Notes: a model not told the origin generated them from the sequence alone. Positions 38,401 to 52,600 are shown, numbered from the stretch's first letter. The stretch is DNA of 64,000 nt from Burhinus oedicnemus (GCA_008921705.1 VFFE01007633.1:1765178-1829177); one strand, 5' to 3'. A program made the numbers and translations.

Positions 38401-41400
38401 TCAGGAGTCATTATTCCCAAACTGTTTATTTCCCATAAACAGAAATGCCATGCAATTGAGTGTAGGAGCTTAGCTCTCACCAATAGTAACACAGCTCCAT
38501 CACCAAAGCATCTTCAGCTTTGTCGTTCTACAGCCACTCCACTGACATGAAGAAAAGCCATCAGTATATTTGCATTCATAAACAGGTACACCTGCCAGAA
38601 ATCCACACCCTGCTGTTAATCTGAGTTGAGAAGAAATTTGGTCACTGCTTAGGAAGCCCATTAGAGTTTGAAATGCATAGTTGGTTTGCTGATGTGACAC
38701 AGATCTTCTGCCTGGCTTTAGACAAAATTCCCAAGCTGTCATACCAGATTACTAGTTCTGTCAGCAGCAGACCTAGTTTAAACTCCTCTGTCCAGACCTT
38801 CTTCCCTTTCATCGCTTCTCTATCAGACCTTACATCCCTCTCAATCATGCCCATTCAGCTGTTTATATAACTGTGCTTCACAAATGTTTTGTGAAAATAT
38901 GTTTTGTTTTTCCCATGTCGGAGTTTTCAGTTTCAAAGTTCGGACAGTTGCATAAACCTGGTTTAGAGATTGGTCACCTGAACAGGTACAACTGAGGGAT
39001 GCCAATTTCCGGTAGGAGATTGCAACAATATGCAGCACAGTATAAGGAGGAAGGGGGAGCTGATGTGCTGCCTACCAAATATTACAGAGGAACTGCAGTC
39101 CTAGTCTTTTCTCTGGCTCCCAACCCACATCCATAAAAGAGAGGTAGCTAAGGAACCTAACACATTGAAGATTGGATAAGGTTAATGTATTAGAGTAATT
39201 ATTCAGCCAGATTGCGTTCATGAACATACCGACTTTTAGAATCCACTTACGATGTGCCTTTGCACTGGTACTTGTTCAGGAGCTAGATTTCGGAAAAAAA
39301 AAAAGACAGTTCCAGACTTACAGTATGATGTAGCTTTGCATGTGCCAGGTATATCTTATGGGACTTCCAATGTGTTCCTGAGGTCCTTTTTAGACGATGG
39401 AGAGAGAAAGGTGCTTCTGAAAGCTTCCAGTGGAAAAACCTGCCTGTGTCAGTTCAGGCACCTAAGGTAGACAGACGTGATCTGCCTACTTGATGCCTTT
39501 AGAGGCAAATATGTGAAAGCTGGGTGCTTAAGTTAGACAGATTAGATCCCACTCCAGGATATTTACATCAACTCAGACTATTTGGCACTCTTTTTGTAAT
39601 GAGAAGATCGAGTATTTTACTATTTTTTATGTTATTATTATGCACTTCACATACTTGCAATTTGTCACCATTTTCAACATACTCTCAGAAACATAACAAT
39701 GCCTATTAGCCTGTAAACCTTCTTAGCAGGAATATTTTTGAGTATTAATGGCTTCTTTTATACCATATTTAAATAGATTGATGTACCTGTACATCAGCAA
39801 GGTTGGGGTTTTTTCCTAATATTTACATTAATATATATTACTTAACAGATATTAGGAATCATTATGTAAAAGCTACCAGCTCAGAGCTTGATTTACCAAA
39901 GAATTCAAAGACTGTAGAGAGTGTTTACCAAAAGCTAGATCTAGTGAGGGTATAAGTAACTTCTCTGCTTTATAAAAATCCATCCTAATGAAAGCAGTAA
40001 GTGGCAGCAGCAGAACTCAGCACCATATGAGTTAGATACCAACCTTACTGGCCCACAATATTTAATTCTAGAATGGATGTTAAGCATCTGTCTTCTTATT
40101 TAAACCTTATGATAGCATTCCCAATAAACAAGTTTTAATCTCAAGACTTCAAGACTTCTTGGATATACAGACCAATGCTTGACTTTTCTTCAGAACTACC
40201 ATGTACATTTATCATCAACTTTTAAACCAAAAAATAAAGTTCTGTGGAGTAGATACTGCTTCCTTTAGATTAGTCTCATGGGGCGCAATTTGGGAACATA
40301 TGTTGTAAGATATGTACTTTCTTCCCCTGTCCTACAGATCACTGTTAATACAGAAGATTGTCTGGGCAGGGGGTGTCAAGAAATTATTCCATGTACAAAA
40401 GTCATTACAAATTGTTTTAATACATTTCTTCTATGAAATTACAGTGTTGGTTAAAGGACCCCACAATGGGAAGGCTCTACAGAGTATATTTAGCATAACT
40501 GCTATTACTACATTCACCATTAAATTATTTATGATATTTTATTCTGAATTAGAGTAATGAGACCATCAGAACAGGCTTCAAATCAGAGTTCTGTGAAATT
40601 CAGATTTAATGCCTCGTGGAATTCCATGCATTTGCAGTATTATCTTACCTATTTTCACATATTCCAAATGTTGCTTTAAGGAATATCTTCACAAAATGAC
40701 TACTTTTCAATTGAAAGCAAGTCAAAAAGCAAAGACGGTTCCTGCAATCAATCAAACAATCAATCAAATCAAACAATCTCTGTTGAAAAACAGACTTATT
40801 TGAACTCAGCTCTCCCTCTATCTTGTGTTATGCTATAGATGCCACCCTGGTGACAAAGGTCTCAGTTAGGTAACCACTTTGTTTTCAGTCAGCTTTATGT
40901 GAACCAGGAGGGGGAATACCACATCTTAATGAGAGGATTCTCTTTCACATCGTTTTCTTGCTGAGCGTCTGCAAGGAGAACAGCTCTTGGGCAGTGATTT
41001 TCATTTCAGTCCCAGCCTTACAGTTGAATACGGTGTGTCAGCTCTGCCACAAGAAGTTGAAAGACTAATGTTGGAGTTAATTTAGCCGCAACTTTACCAA
41101 CTGTTCCAGAAAAAACACTTTGAGAGAAACTGTCTAAAATGTGGTGGCCACTGGTTTGAGAAAGAGTGTTCTATTTGGAAGGGACTTGCCTCTTCCGTAC
41201 AGCTGATGTCTGAAGTGAGAGCTTCCTAGTCTGTCCCTTATCATCCCAAGAGCACGGGTTTAGAGACCCACCATACCTTTTGTTGTTACCACCAACAAGA
41301 AAATAGTCCATAACTTCCAGTCCAAGGTTGCTAGCAGTGCCTCTCATGGCATGTACTTTGCACTGCCAGTCTGATCTGATCTAATACCCTACATTCATGA

Positions 41401-43277
41401 AAAAGTAAGTTCCCTACCTAAAATATCCCAGCAGTGTTGAGCAACAGCTTAGCAGCCAGGTGTTTATCACACCGGGAGTCTTTCTGCTGCTCTCAGTGCA
41501 AGTGCATACCTCTTTCCTCCTCTCAGCCTCCCCACAGAGGAGTCTCATGCATATGGAAGAGTTATAGCACATCACACTTGAAAACCCCAGGGGCACCCCT
41601 GCAGCTGCAGGTTTCACTGCTTGTCTGAACCAGCCTGCTGGATTGACACTCCTGGAGGCTGAAGACCTCTTTGCAGGCAGAACAGGTACACCGCTGGCAG
41701 CAGCCATGCAAGTCTCTCAATTAATGGTTCAGATCTGAGCTGGATTTGAACCAATGATCTAAGTCACTGAACCTCTGCAAGGAAGTGCCTTGTATTTACC
41801 GTTCCTGACAATAGATCACATATAAGACACGGTGTTAGTCCCTTCCTTCCAGCTGCTGAACTTTACACTTTTGTGCTCGGTGTCCGTCTGTGAAGAGAGA
41901 TCTAGTATATGTGGTCAACAGCTCCATTAACCAAAAGGACAAAGAGGATCATTGTGAAAGACATGCTACCCATTTTGAGAAGAATCTGTCATGGGTATGG
42001 TATCCCCACAAGCAGTCTACTTAACTCTTTCAGTCCAGCTGATGTAATCCACCACTTCAAGCAGCAGCAGTGCAATGAGAGGAAACTGCCCCCCTGCTTC
42101 ACAGTTGAGCGCAGAGGCACACAGTCAAGTGTTACATGACATAAGTTTTCTGTGGTGTGAATGAAATCCTTATCTGTTACCAGTATACTGGCCCTTCCCT
42201 CCAAGGAGCAGCTGGGAAAGCACTGTTCCTCTTTGTCAAAGGGAAAATGAACATTGTATTTCTGCCTTGGGAAGCATTATGTTGTTCATTATTTTACTAT
42301 TAGAGACAAAGTACAAAAAAAGTTGATTTGCAGCACAGCTATGGAGTACCAGGAAGAAATGCCGATCAGCTCAAAAAGTGAGATATCACATTAAATGAGT
42401 TGACCAACGCATACAAATTTTTATGAAATTTTCCACAAGCTACCAGGCAAAATCATCTCAATTACATAAAAATGCACAATTTTACAATGTCTGGCTCACT
42501 GAACAAAATGATACCACTGCAAGGGCTGTTCAAATTATCAAACCTTGTAAGCATAAAGAAATAAAATACCAATTAAATGCAAAGCTATTATAAACTGTAG
42601 CTACGAGAAGAAGAGGGAGGGGGATCAAACAGCGATTGATTCTCCCTCCTTTTCATTTTTGCAAACCACTGGAATACATTATCATGTGATCAGCCCATTT
42701 TTTTGTAAGTAGTAGATAAGTGGCTGGGCTAAGTGCTGTTCCTTGTAGCAGCAAGAATATTTTTCCCCCTATAAACTTTATTGCTATTATTTATCACATT
42801 TTGAAATACACAGTTATTTATACTGGGAAGGGACTAACCAGGCAATCACCTGACAGGCAAATTCAGATAATACCCTCTAGCAAATAAAAATGGTGACCAC
42901 CTGCCAACCTCCAATATAATTTTCTCAGCGGAGCAGCAATTCACAAGTAATTCAATCAGGTATTCAATAGAAAATTATTCCTGTTTTACAGACTGCCATC
43001 ACTAACAGTGGGGCCTGATTTTGCTGCTTTACCACTTTGGCACACAACCAAGGAGTGTGCAATATTGGATTTTCTCCTACACTGTTGCAGTAACAGCGAT
43101 GTGGAAAGAATAAGATGGTATCTAGAAATGTGGATAGAGGTCTTTGCATGTCACCATAATACAATCTTCACTTCCATAATAATTTTCAAAAGATTCTTAA
43201 GTGAGAAAACATTCACAAAAATTAATAGCAGGTTCATGGTATACGAGAAGCATGGTGGTAATTCATTTTGGTTCTTA
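35476..43277. other. 7.8-kb unique AT-rich region, no gene seen
   Basis: No gene or mobile element that I can support. The first 200 bases (to about 35700) are GC-richer and might still belong to the LTR. At 40745-40778 there is a short CAATCAAA-type simple repeat. A GC-richer patch at about 41430-41720 has a minus-strand open frame of 97 codons without a recognisable domain. Confidence 0.5.
40745..40778. repeat. short AATC-type simple repeat
   Basis: CAATCAATCAAACAATCAAT continuing to ...CAATC, an imperfect AATC/AAAC microsatellite of 34 bases. Confidence 0.7.
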
Positions 43278-43909
43278 TTGGGACCAGTACGGTTTAGTAT
43301 CTTCATCAGTGACATAGACAGTGGGATCGAGTGCACCCTCAGCAAGTTTTCAGACAACACCAAGCTGAGCGGTGCAGTTGACACACCTGAAGGACAGGAT
43401 GTCACCTACAGGGACCTGGACAAGCTCAAGAAGTGGGCCTGTGTGAACTCCATGAGGTTCAATAAGGCCAAGTGCAGGAACCTGCACCTGGGTCAGGGCA
43501 ACTCCCAGGACCCATACAGATTGGGGGGTGAAGGGATTGAGAGCAGCCCTGATGAAAAGGACTTGGGGATACTGGTGGATGAAAAGCTCAACATGAGCCG
43601 ACAATGTGAGCTTGCAGCCCAGAAGGCCAACCGTACCCTGGCCTGCATCAAAAGAAGTGTGGCCAGCAGGTCACAGGAGGGGATTCTACCCCTCTACGCT
43701 GCTCTTGTAGACCCTACCTGGAGTACTGCATCCAGGCTTGGAGCTTCCAACATAAGAAACACATGGACCTGTTGGAGCAGGTCCAGAGGAGGGCCATGAA
43801 GATGATCAGAGGGCTGGAGCACCTCTCCTACGAGGACAGGCTGAGACAGGTGGGGTTGTTCAGCCTGGAGAAGAGAAGGCTCCAAGGAGACCTTATAGTG
43901 GCCTTTCAA
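43278..43909 (+). pseudogene. CR1 reverse transcriptase C-terminal remnant, inactive
   Basis: The frame from 43278 runs through '[15 protein letters not shown]', where the catalytic FADD has become FSDN (43347-43358), then '[16 protein letters not shown]', '[19 protein letters not shown]' and the '[13 protein letters not shown]' block. Near 43710 the expected 'VRPHLEYC' coding is lost by a one-base deletion (GTAGACCCTACCTGGAGTAC) and the frame moves to another register. Later blocks such as '[19 protein letters not shown]' remain recognisable to about 43909. Loss of the second catalytic Asp, the frameshift and the missing 5' half make it non-functional. The same frame stays open upstream to 43008, a chance join with unique DNA. 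Confidence 0.88.
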
Positions 43910-44255
43910 TATATAAAGGGGGGCTTATAAGAAAGACGGGGACAGACTTTTTAGGAGGGCCTGTTGCGATAGGACAAGGGGTAATGGCTTTAAACTAAAA
44001 GAAACTAGATTTAGATGGGTAGATTTGAACTAGATATAAAGAAGAAATTTTTTACAATGAGGGTGGTGAAACACTGGCACAGGTTGCCCAGAGAGGTGGT
44101 ATATGCCCCATCCCTGGAAACAGTCAAGGTCAGGTTGGATGGGGCTCTGAGCAACCTGATCTAGTTGAAGATATCCCTGCTCATTGCAGGGGGGATTGGA
44201 CTAGATGACCTTTAAAGGTCCCTTCCAACCCAAACCATTCTATGATTCTATGATT
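43278..44255 (+). mobile_element. CR1 LINE, plus strand, 5'-truncated
   Basis: CR1 homology starts at the RT block '[17 protein letters not shown]' (from 43278) and runs to the 3' tail CCCTTCCAACCC...CATTCTATGATTCTATG (to about 44255). At just under 1 kb it holds the last part of RT, the region after it and the 3' UTR. Unique sequence stops abruptly at 43277, as expected for 5' truncation during insertion. Confidence 0.92.
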
Positions 44256-46554
44256 TTAGCTGTAACAGGCTAACAGGTGCAGTTATTCTGTGCTTCACGG
44301 AGGTATCCCAGAACAGACCTTAGACTGTGGCAGACATATTGCCTTTTATAGGAGCACTGACTGACTCCTTCCAGGAGTGATCCTGATAGAAAATAGACCT
44401 CAGCTCCCAAAAAAAGTGGAGTCCTAGGTCTTCCTTGCTATAAAGGTAGATGAGACACCAAGGGGCTGCTCCCAGTGCAGGGTAGCGCTCTGCCAGCCTT
44501 CTTCCTGAGCAGCCTGCTGTTGGGCTGTAGCTGCTCCCGTAGTGTTGGTGTCCTGCTAGCCCCTCTCATGCCTGTGGCTGCTTGTTCCCACACACACTGC
44601 TTTGCTAACAACCTCCACTGTCTTTCACTCTTCTTTTCTACAGCATGCATCGTACACAGACCTTAACTCTTACTATCAGCTCCTTAAGCAGCCTCTTCTG
44701 TTTTCCTTGTTAGTACAAATGCTCTAAATACTTGAAATACCATGTCATTTATGATATGCCTCCTTTTTTCATGGCAATGCCTCCACTGAAATGTAAGGAA
44801 CAGCATCAGATGCTTTTAAGCCTCCCCTGATTCCTCTCATCATCCCTTCTTCTCCAATCTGTGGCCAACAGAAGGCTCTTCCCCTTTGGTTCCTCTGCCT
44901 AATGAAATTCTCTGACTCAACACATGGTAGAAGAGCAATGTCCCAGTGCATATCCTCTGTAATATATGGTGCATCACAGAGATTGAATGAGACTTGCTTC
45001 TTCAGTCTCACAGAAACAGAAGACTGCAACGTAGGCTATTTCAGTTACAACTGAAAGCCCCGAAAGGTCCTCTGAACATCTGCTCTGTGTAGCACAGGCT
45101 ATAAAGCAACTTCATCTCCTTAGGGTAAAAAATGGGAACTCAAGCTTCAGCAGTTGAAATTGTACAAGACATGCTCACTGATGTATATTTTGAAATATAC
45201 AAGAACTTTCAAGCCCTGTCCCAGGTCAAAGTACAGTCCAGCTAGCCTAATAAACCTACCCCAGCTTTGGAAAGGATCTGGAATATTTAAAGTACTTATA
45301 CACCGGACCTAAATTCTTTCCTGATTATTTCACCAAGAATTATAGCAAGAAGCACAAAACTTGATTGTCTTTCATATCCCTGCTTTAGCTTGTTTGAATT
45401 CCAGTTAAACTGTCTCATGAAGGGCTAGTATCTTATTCTCAGTAGTATCATACTGTAGTATCAACTTTTTTGTCTTCTAAGGTACTCTTCACTATGACAA
45501 ACAACAACAGAACCTTGTTCCAAATGAACATACTTGTTTTTAAGCTCTAGACAATTTTAAGATATTAGAAATCATTTTGATCTGAAATGTTCTAGCAGGA
45601 TTTCACTGTCAGGGGAATGCACTGTCAGAAAGAATCACCCACTGGAAACAGTCAGAGAGCAGCCCCTGTCTAATCACGATCTGTCATTTTTTAAAGTGCA
45701 AAGCCTACAGATGAATGATACTGACCTCCAGACATCAGCTGGGAAAGCAGGAGTTCAAAAAAGCCACCCCAAAGAAATTAGGCTTTCATGGTAACAGACA
45801 ACAAGAATTTTACTTAATAACTTGTCGTGCAGTGTAGATATGACATGGCAAATTCATGTGCTACAATAGTACATAGGAGACATATGTAAAAATAATAAAA
45901 GGAGTAAAGAAATCAGGTTTGGAAAATCAGGAGTAAAAATTTGAGGAAATGCTAGTAGCAAAATTACTTCCTGGGACAGGTATTTCATGTAAATTTTTTA
46001 AGTTTCCGGACAGATTTTGACTTCTGCAAACTGAAATATGTGAATGGATCAGGGGCAGATGAATGTGGTTTGGGTGCTAGTAATGTAATATGAAATGTCT
46101 TAAGATAATCAGAAGTGATCTAGCCACTCTGTCTTCATCTAATAATGGTAAAATATGTTTATTTGTTGCTCATTCCTCAAGTCATTTCTTCTAAACTATT
46201 TTCTATGGGAAAAAACTTGTATGTCTTACATCTCTGATATTTCGGTCATAAAACTTCTCAGCCTACAAAAACTCGGTTTGCATGAGCTACACCAATAGTT
46301 TCACATGTGTGCTTAATACCTAAAAGAATTAGGACTATATAATGGGTCTGAAAAGGCAACTCTTGAAAGACTCTGTAAGGTAAAAGCCATTAAAAAAAAT
46401 TTAGGACCACAGTTAATAAAGAACTGTATTCTATTTTGGATTCTTTTCAGAGAGAAAGGATTTTGATTTGCAAATAGCAAATCTATGTCAAGCCACCTTA
46501 AGCCAGTTCCATGCTGATCTCTAAGGCCGACAGAGTGAGAGGCTGATATTTCAC

Positions 46555-46662
46555 CTGCAGTTCAGGAAATGTGAGGAGAGATTTCAATTCAAACCTCCGC
46601 AGGAGCAGAGAAGCCTTGTTTGGAAGTTTCTTTCTTGGTGGTCCATACATAAAAGAAAACTC
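46555..46662 (-). other. candidate 108-nt exon with good splice signals, unconfirmed
   Basis: On the minus strand TCTATTCTCTTTTAAG precedes position 46662 and CTGCAG|GTGAAA ends at 46555, so both an acceptor and a near-consensus donor bound exactly 36 codons with no stop. The frame reads 'EFSFMYGPPRKKLPNKA', then Leu/Arg-rich 'SLLLRRFELKSLL', ending 'TFPELQ'. Codons such as CTG, CTC, CGG and CAG stand out from the AT-rich surroundings. The frame also stays open on both sides (46755 to 46498). I do not recognise the protein. Chance is possible, so this is a lead only. Confidence 0.25.
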
Positions 46663-49600
46663 CTTAAAAGAGAATAGATTTTGATTTCTCATTGCAGAAG
46701 GAATCCTTTTAGTGAGTTTTACATTGCAGAATGAAGGCTCCATGCATGCTAACATCTACAAATAAAAAGTAAAAACTTCTCTTTCTGTAAAACATATTCC
46801 TCATTAAAATTTACAGCTTGCACATTTTTTTCCAGTGCCACTGCTATACTGACGCTGTCTGCTTTGCTCCTACAGCAAACACTCCTTTTCCCTTATATCT
46901 GTGATGGAGCTTTTCCATTAAAAGTCTTCATTTTATCAGGCAGCACAGAGAGGGTTGTTATGGATTCACGGGGGAGGGAGAAGAAAGTGACGGTAAATGT
47001 ATAAAAGCTGATCATTATACACATATAGAGATAGCATAATTACTAAAAAAATGACGGTTTCCTGCCAGAAACAGAAAGCAGTCAGTAATGGGAGCAGAAG
47101 AAAAATGCAAAATGCACTACAAATCCCAGAGAAGATTTACAGAAGTGGGAATAAACTCCTACAGATTTTACATTACATTGAGGCAACTTTGAAAGCTTCG
47201 GCATTGTAAAGAGAAGCTTACAGGAGAAAAAATAAAAAACATTCAAATTGCATTGTGCATGTAGACATCTGCTTCTGATCAAAAGCACTCTCTCTAATAG
47301 ACTGTGGAGGGAGGTGTGGTAACAGGTCCCTGTGTGTTTCTGGAGGAAAAAGAGCTCTCATTTCGTATTTGTAGAACGCTGCTGCAGTGATGTTCTGTCA
47401 CATGCCTGGTCCTATGTAATTCTGAGTACTTCCAAACTTTGCAACGTTTTGACATCTTAAGATGGTTGAAAAATGAAACACTACTTTGGAAAAAATGAAG
47501 TGGAAAAGCCATTCTCCCTTCAAGAGTTGAAATTAATCTTTCTGTGATATTTCAGAATTTTATCAAGACCATTATCAAATATGTTTTCAAAATATAACAA
47601 AAGGGATTTTTATAGTTAATCCAAATTCACTTGAGGAAGGGGAGATAACTGAACAGTTTGCATTTTCAGCATTAAATAGTCACCTATAAAATTTTCAGAT
47701 ATTTAAAATCAAGACTTCTTAAAAAAAAGTTCATTTAAAAAACAACCATCCAGGCTTAGGTTTCAGAAAAGTGAAAAAATGCTTTTGATTGAGTCAGCCT
47801 CCTAGGAAGCACTCTGCCCATAAGTGGTTCCTGTTAAAGAACAATTCATATATTCAAACTGCTAGTGTGCTAAACTTCTAAATAAAATCTGCAGTAAATA
47901 ACCTACCATTTCTTCCATTGTTAATCATTCATCTGATCAAGTCCTGTGACACTTTCTGTAGTGGTAGGGTGTTCAGTCCTTACAATCTCTAGAATATTTT
48001 TTGTCCCAGAAAATCTAGTTTGTTACAGCTTCTACACGATTTGCCCAACCTAACCTCGGGCCCATGTCTGGAAAGGGAAAAACATGGTTCTGTGTTTGCT
48101 GCAGTGACACTCCGTTAGGTGCCTGATCCCGTGAAGTTCAGAGGTGCTGGTGTCCTCAGGTTTGGAGCCTCATCTTCCTGGCCCTTCCTAGTCAATAGAG
48201 TCAACTCTGGCCTTTTAGGATCCATAATGCTTCTAGAGGTATCACTGGTTTTCTGTTATTTGTAAATAGAAACATGAGGAGACTGAGGTCCTAATTTATG
48301 CACCTCTGTTGAGTGCCAGAAATTAGGCAGGATGAATCTCCACCTGAAGTCACACTAACTAGAATTTCAAATAGGAGTAAGACACTTCAAAAACTGTGAA
48401 TCTACATGGCTAGACTGAAAGTGGAACCTTTGAGCCATTGGAAACTAAAGAAAAACTACTATTCATTTTAGGATTATGTGACTTCCTGAAAGTCCCTCGT
48501 CATTCATAGCTTTCTTTCCTATGTTTAGCAATGCTCTTTTTTTCCTGTGAAGTTTGTCAGAGCTAGATTGGTACATTACAGAGCATATTTATGACACATA
48601 GTACAGACCCAATGCAAGAAGTCTGGCTTTACACTAAGTAACGCAAAGAATAAAATGGAATAAGGGGACATATAAGTTCGTATTTTTTAAATGTACCAAC
48701 ACACCATAGGAGCTAGAGCAGCTAGAATTTAATTTGCTATTTGTTTGTGCTGGCTGAGAAAGCCTGGTTCCTATCAGTTCCCTGATGAGTCTGACGAATG
48801 TTATCACATACTGTATCCGTAATTTGCCAGAGATCTTGTTTCCTTTAAGCTACAGATAATCCCTGCGGCTTCTTTTTCATGCCATTGGGTAACATCCTTT
48901 CCCTGAGCAGCCAAGAACCAAGAATACTGAAACTGTCCTTTCCAACCTTGTGCATCTCTCAGTGAGACCTGGATAACAACGTTTTGTTCCACATTCTTCT
49001 CCATAGGAAACTTACCTTGAGAGAAGAAACATTACAAGGGTTCTAAAAGTAGGTCTTTTAGAAATCTTAAGATTATAAAAATCTCACAGGATTTGTATTA
49101 GAAGATCACCTTTACTCTTTTTTTGCAGTAACTTTCAATTAAAGAAACATGCCAAGTAACCCCCAAACCATTGGAATAGCTGGTGAGTCTTTGTAACTGA
49201 GGGTCTATAAATAAATCATATAGTTCAGTGTTTGTATTATACTATACTACAGGGTCTATCCAGAGCAATCATTACTCAATGAGAGAATTGCTATTTCAGT
49301 TTTTTACTATCCACTGAAGGGTACTTTTGAGAGTATTCATTGACAATACACTGCCAAAAACACTATTTGGCAGCTAGTAACAAAGCGATTGTGATTCTAA
49401 AAAAGTACAGTAACTTTCTGAGGGAGTTCATCGTACTATATTAGTGAATTCTTCATTGCAGCAATTTTCCACCTGATAATACCACTAATTATTGTCTCTG
49501 GTACAGAGTGAATCGCTATGGAATAATATACTCGACATTTTCCTCTTCATCAAATGAATACTGGCTAGCACTAGTATATTTAAATAGTGTATTTCAAAAA

Positions 49601-52600
49601 GATTATAATTTTACTGTAAGAAAAAAGCCTCTCATAAGACAAGGCTGTATTCTTGAAGCAAAATTATATACAGGGAGTCTGTCCAACAACTAAATTTCAG
49701 ATTATAGATGTTAATAATACTTTACATTTGTATAATATTATATACAGCTGGTCTGAAAGTGACTTACAGATACTATTGAATAATCTTCATTCATATTAGT
49801 AGTCCTCTTCCACAGGTAGATAAAATGAGATACAATGCTAATCAGGCCAACACTGTCAAATCACTATGTCTAATTTTGTCAAGCTAAGCACTCACATTTA
49901 TCCTCCTAAACCAGTATACTTTTCCTAAAGAAGCTGAGGGAATTCATTCCTCACTGTATTCCCTGCTTAATATGTTAGTTATATTTAAATATCCAGACTT
50001 TAAAATGTTACCCTAGTTGCCTTAAGAGTCAGAAAAATTTAACGTCAGAGCTATAACTAGCTATATTCTGGCTCCTGAGATTGTTCTCTAAACACTAAGA
50101 AAGAAGTTCTCTATTTCTCTATTGCAAAATACAGTATGTCTTACTTTTTTCCCAATTTCTAAAAGCCAATGTTAGAATTCAAGTTTTCATTGGATACATC
50201 ATCAGTTTTCCCATCTCTTTATTAGATTTAATTGCACAACTTTGCAAATAAATTCAAATTCATATGTGACACTAGCAATGAATAGAGGTTGTGATGCTGG
50301 TTTAGATATAACCACGTGAACACGTTTATCATTCTGCTTTTGCTTGCCTACTAATGGGACAGTGATTTCCGAAAATCGTTATCCTTTTAGAATTCAACAC
50401 CCTAAATGCCAGTTATCCATTCAAAAGCATATTACTATATGCAGACACATCCACACCAAGCATTATCTTTTATCGTGAACAGTAATGTTTTTACCTCCAA
50501 TTTCTGCCGGTGAACTTGACAGAAACTTTCTGACCCCTCAGTACCTTGATTTGTCGGTCACGCCTACACTGAGGAATGAATCCTTATGCTGAGATGAAGA
50601 CGGCACATGATTTGTCCATGTGCACTGAGGTACCATAGCGCAGCTGAACAAGGTACTGTAGGCATGGCCCTGCATCGAGCTCACGTGGCAACCCTGTGAC
50701 GAGGCTGGCTGGCAACCAAGCTTGGGCTTCTCTGTACCTCACTCCACAGTGCAGTTGTGTCTTTATTCTCCTGGGTTTAGAAAGGCTGGATAGTTCCCAG
50801 ATCTAGAGTATGGAAAGCTGCTTGGGCAGGGGCCTGTCTTTCCACAGCTGTGCTGGCAAGCTTCAGTCAATGTTAATTTCTGTCAGTTAACAAACGTCTT
50901 CCAAAAGGGCACCTAGAAAGCCAAAAAATTCCTTTCTGGCTCACTCACTTCTTGAAAGCTTCAGGTCTCAAAATCCCATCAATCTTCCCCCCATATTTTT
51001 ATTTTTCTAAAATTTTCATTCCCATTTGGAAAACAAACAGACTTCAACAATGTAGCTTCACCTACTATTTTCCATCTAGCTCTGCTAATCAGTGAATGAA
51101 TTGTTGACATCTCCAGTGACTTCATATGAGTGAAAGGGGAAATTATAACCCAAAATATTTCAGCTGGCCTAGAAGATTCTGGGAATCCACATAATTTTCT
51201 CCTGCCATGAGCACCAATGGTACAATGAGATGGATGCAAAATTCAATTAGACTTGAAGGGCTCAGCTGGCCATCGTTTTAGAACAGTATCAAAGGCATTG
51301 GGATCAGCATATCTCATTCCTTTTGACGGCTTCTGGAAAAGCAACCAATGAGAGAGTACAAAATGTCATCCTGGCACTCCTTATATGTCGGTGTGAGACA
51401 AGGACCCCAGGAAACCTCTTCTATGGAGTTGTTGAAGAGGAACAAAGGACTTCGCAGAAACATTGCAATCCAAAATTGAAAACTCATGTTCCTTTGTCAG
51501 AGGAAAGTTGAGAGCAACTACCATTAATATGATTTAAAGTTATGTGGGAAATGTTATAAAGTTTCACAATCCTAGAAATAAATCAGAATCCTGAGCTGGA
51601 AAAAGCTTCAGAGGGCCTTTATGTGGTACTGATGCAAACAAAATGTATGATATGTAGAACACAGTTAGGTGCAAAATTAAGCCAAATTCCTGAAGACTAC
51701 TGAAGAAAACAGCAGGGGGAGAAGAGATTAGGGATTTAACTGGGACAGCTGAGAATGGAATGGCTGCAGCAGTAAAAAAGTTCACCAGCTGAACAAAAAC
51801 AACAGTCTCTGACTGACTTAGATTTCACAGAAACAAAAAACACCCAGGGAAAAAGGAGAAAAAGAAAATCAACCACAAAGGCAAAAAACTCCAAGGAAAT
51901 CAGGATGTTCATCAAATCTATTTTTGTTGGAAATGTGAAAATGTCCTGTCAGAAAAAGGTGTTGTTATGAAAGTTTCATTTGTACCATATGTAATGCGTA
52001 AATTACTTTTTTTTTCTTTTATTCTAGATGGCCTACAATGACAGTCACTATATTGGACTCTGCTGAAAAGATGGGCAGTGCCATTATTCTTGGGACTGGT
52101 GGCTGCCATTCATTCAGAACATGTTAATGTTCAGTGCTTTAAAAACTGGAGCTATTCCCCAACATACTGGCTGCATATATGGCTGATCAGAAACTTTGCT
52201 AATTGAAGAGGCTTTTCTGTTTATTTTCTTGGTGGAGATTTCAGAGTCTGTGTGTGCTAGGAACAGCCCAGGAACCTTCAGAAAAGACAGTGAATTCAGT
52301 CTGGAGCCAGAGAAGCGCCTGCTGTGTGATGCTTAAATGGAGAAAAAGCTTTGCAGATAAACTTCTAGCTGAGAAAGTGCCTTGGAGATATGGGAGAGAA
52401 GCCATATCCTGCTGTTTTATTTCTACTGTGTATAGGAAAATGAGAGCTTGCATATATTTTCTGAACATAAAATAAGTTTTACCCAATTCCATATAGCCTT
52501 TTTTCTAACTGGTGAAGCCTTCAGCATGTACGTATTGGCAAGATACTGGACACAAAAGCAACAGCAATAACCATAACTAGTAACAAAATGTACTATTACA

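Noticed and set aside
41414..41707. 97-codon minus-strand frame rich in Ala, Ser and Cys in a GC-richer patch
   Set aside because: No domain, weak start context, and the frame reflects local base composition.
49448..49693. Open frame of about 80 codons after TTCATTGCAG
   Set aside because: Very AT-rich codons, weak pyrimidine tract, no donor or recognisable protein. Similar frames occur by chance here.
50500..50900. GC-richer patch suspected of being an LTR or CpG island
   Set aside because: CpG content is modest, no TATA or polyadenylation signals in order and no terminal TG...CA structure were found.
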